A stretch of DNA of 6,912 nt from assembly GCA_007123395.1 (NCBI GenBank), contig SKLD01000019.1, forward strand, positions 1-6,912, given 5' to 3'. Source of the stretch: Opitutales bacterium (GTDB lineage: Bacteria; Verrucomicrobiota; Verrucomicrobiia; Opitutales; Oceanipulchritudinaceae). The position numbers and the translations under genes were made by a program. Positions 6,448-6,912 of the stretch are shown piece by piece (within the stretch, counting starts at the first letter, position 1; every line of letters starts with the position of its first letter). Under the pieces are notes generated by a model. That model worked only from the letters and a program-made list of their open reading frames with translations. It was not told where the DNA came from and did not search any database.

Positions 6448-6519
6448 TCGGAATTATACAACTCAGAGAAAAAATTATTGTCGGAATTTGTCTCGAATTG
6501 AATCCTACTTTGTCGGAAT
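6448..6519. repeat. Three TCGGAAT heptamers spaced 33 and 32 bases
   Basis: TCGGAAT occurs at 6448-6454, 6481-6487 and 6513-6519. The last two extend to the 10-mer TTGTCGGAAT (6478-6487 and 6510-6519). Spacing is about three helical turns, so all copies lie on nearly the same face of the DNA. They are in the A+T-rich core 3' of the transposase-like gene. Function unknown; possible binding iterons. Confidence 0.5.
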
Positions 6520-6533
6520 GACCCTGAACGGCT

Positions 6534-6549
6534 ACGAAAGCACGAAAGC
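6534..6549. repeat. Tandem ACGAAAGC x2
   Basis: Two exact 8-base copies directly abut at 6534-6541 and 6542-6549, ending 11 bases before the stop codon position of the right-hand gene. May be replication slippage or a binding site. Confidence 0.4.
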
Positions 6550-6560
6550 GTCCACACGGG

Positions 6561-6912
6561 TCACTCCCCGGGATGCTCAAGGGCACTGTACCCCGCCCGC
6601 GAGCGCGCCACCGCCAAATCCACATTTTCGAGGAATTCGACGGGCCTGCACGGCGGCGGCCGCTTCAGCGTGGCAAGAACCCGCGCCCCTTCGCCGTCTT
6701 CCAGCCAGTCGCGCGTTCCCAGCGCACGACCCTCAGTGAGAAAGCGCGCGCGCAGCCGCAGCAACTCGTGCGGCTGCAACTCCCCGCCGTTCCTTACCGC
6801 TTCCAGCAGCGCCGCCGGGTCGATGCGCGCGCCTCTGCCGTCGCCTTTCGGCCCCGTTCCCTTCCCGAGCATCAGCAGACGGTAGCGCGCGAGCGCCTCC
6901 GCCGCATCCTTC
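6561..6912 (-). CDS. C-terminal part of a probable REP-associated tyrosine transposase (RAYT, Y1/HUH family)
   Basis: Partial gene: 116 residues plus stop are visible and the frame remains open to the window edge, so the N-terminus and any catalytic HUH and Tyr residues lie outside. The visible part starts ..AAEALARYRLLMLGKG and contains LLRLRARFLTEG (about residues 50-61 of the visible part) and LGTRDWL (64-70). This matches the C-terminal pattern I associate with RAYT proteins of Verrucomicrobia and relatives, roughly LLRxRxRYFTDGxxLGSxxFV. An internal ATG at 6870-6872 is not taken as the start because the similarity continues upstream of it. RAYTs are single-copy domesticated relatives of IS200/IS605 transposases that recognise and disperse REP hairpins; the repeat cluster at 3358-3505 would be a natural substrate. 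The last ~35 residues are unlike what I recall and may be lineage-specific. If wrong, this is an unrecognised conserved protein. Confidence 0.55.
   Translation of the reverse strand, partial: KDAAEALARYRLLMLGKGTGPKGDGRGARIDPAALLEAVRNGGELQPHELLRLRARFLTEGRALGTRDWLEDGEGARVLATLKRPPPCRPVEFLENVDLAVARSRAGYSALEHPGE

Larger units (their letters stand above)
6200..6560. other. 361-base gene-free stretch with an A+T-rich core
   Basis: No convincing coding region on either strand. The left part (to about 6400) is G+C-rich and holds short palindromes. Bases 6421-6540 contain 48 G+C of 120 by my count, far below the flanking genes. This core carries three TCGGAAT heptamers, followed by a tandem ACGAAAGC pair. 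An imperfect hairpin, GTTGCCGC against GCGGAGCAAC with a 2-base bulge, spans 6244-6273. The contrast in composition suggests acquired DNA or a promoter/regulatory segment next to the transposase-like gene. Confidence 0.5.

Noticed and set aside
6291..6521. 76-codon + strand frame with several cysteines (CHCIFQSC...)
   Set aside because: No recognisable family or ribosome-binding site. It crosses a sharp composition change and overlaps the repeat array.
1..6912. CRISPR array, tRNA or rRNA genes
   Set aside because: No regularly spaced repeat-spacer units and no cloverleaf-like or rRNA-like segment were seen on either strand.

Overview
The window is G+C-rich bacterial chromosome with five complete, ordinary-looking protein genes and the 3' end of a sixth that runs off the right edge. 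The combination of a separate Na/Pi symporter and PhoU pair, PLP-dependent HemL, glutamine-dependent NadE and a fragment resembling a REP-associated transposase would fit a Gram-negative lineage such as Verrucomicrobiota (Opitutae-like). This placement is an inference from protein flavour only and is uncertain. None of the five visible starts has a clear Shine-Dalgarno sequence.

Left part (1-2006, + strand): a 200-base leader carries two GTCAC units exactly 11 bases apart that resemble a Pho box. It is followed by a Na+/phosphate symporter gene and, 9 bases later, a PhoU-like gene. Together these look like a phosphate-responsive uptake module whose regulatory domain is a separate polypeptide. 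The second metal-binding motif of the PhoU protein is degenerate.

Middle part (2031-5164, - strand): hemL (glutamate-1-semialdehyde aminomutase, tetrapyrrole synthesis) converges on the PhoU gene with only 24 bases between them. Upstream of hemL is nadE (glutamine-hydrolysing NAD+ synthetase). The 200 bases between nadE and hemL hold a cluster of related inverted and direct repeats. Two hairpins in it are each preceded by GGAG on the + strand, which is the layout of REP elements mobilised by RAYT transposases.

Right part (5165-6912): nadE is divergent from a PHP-family histidinol-phosphatase-like gene (+). A perfect 8-bp inverted repeat lies just upstream of the nadE start. After the PHP gene comes a 361-base gene-free stretch with an unusually A+T-rich core and three TCGGAAT heptamers about three helical turns apart. 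It is followed by the C-terminal end of a probable RAYT transposase (- strand). The possible link between this transposase and the REP-like cluster 3 kb away is the most interesting feature. No wholly novel system is evident.
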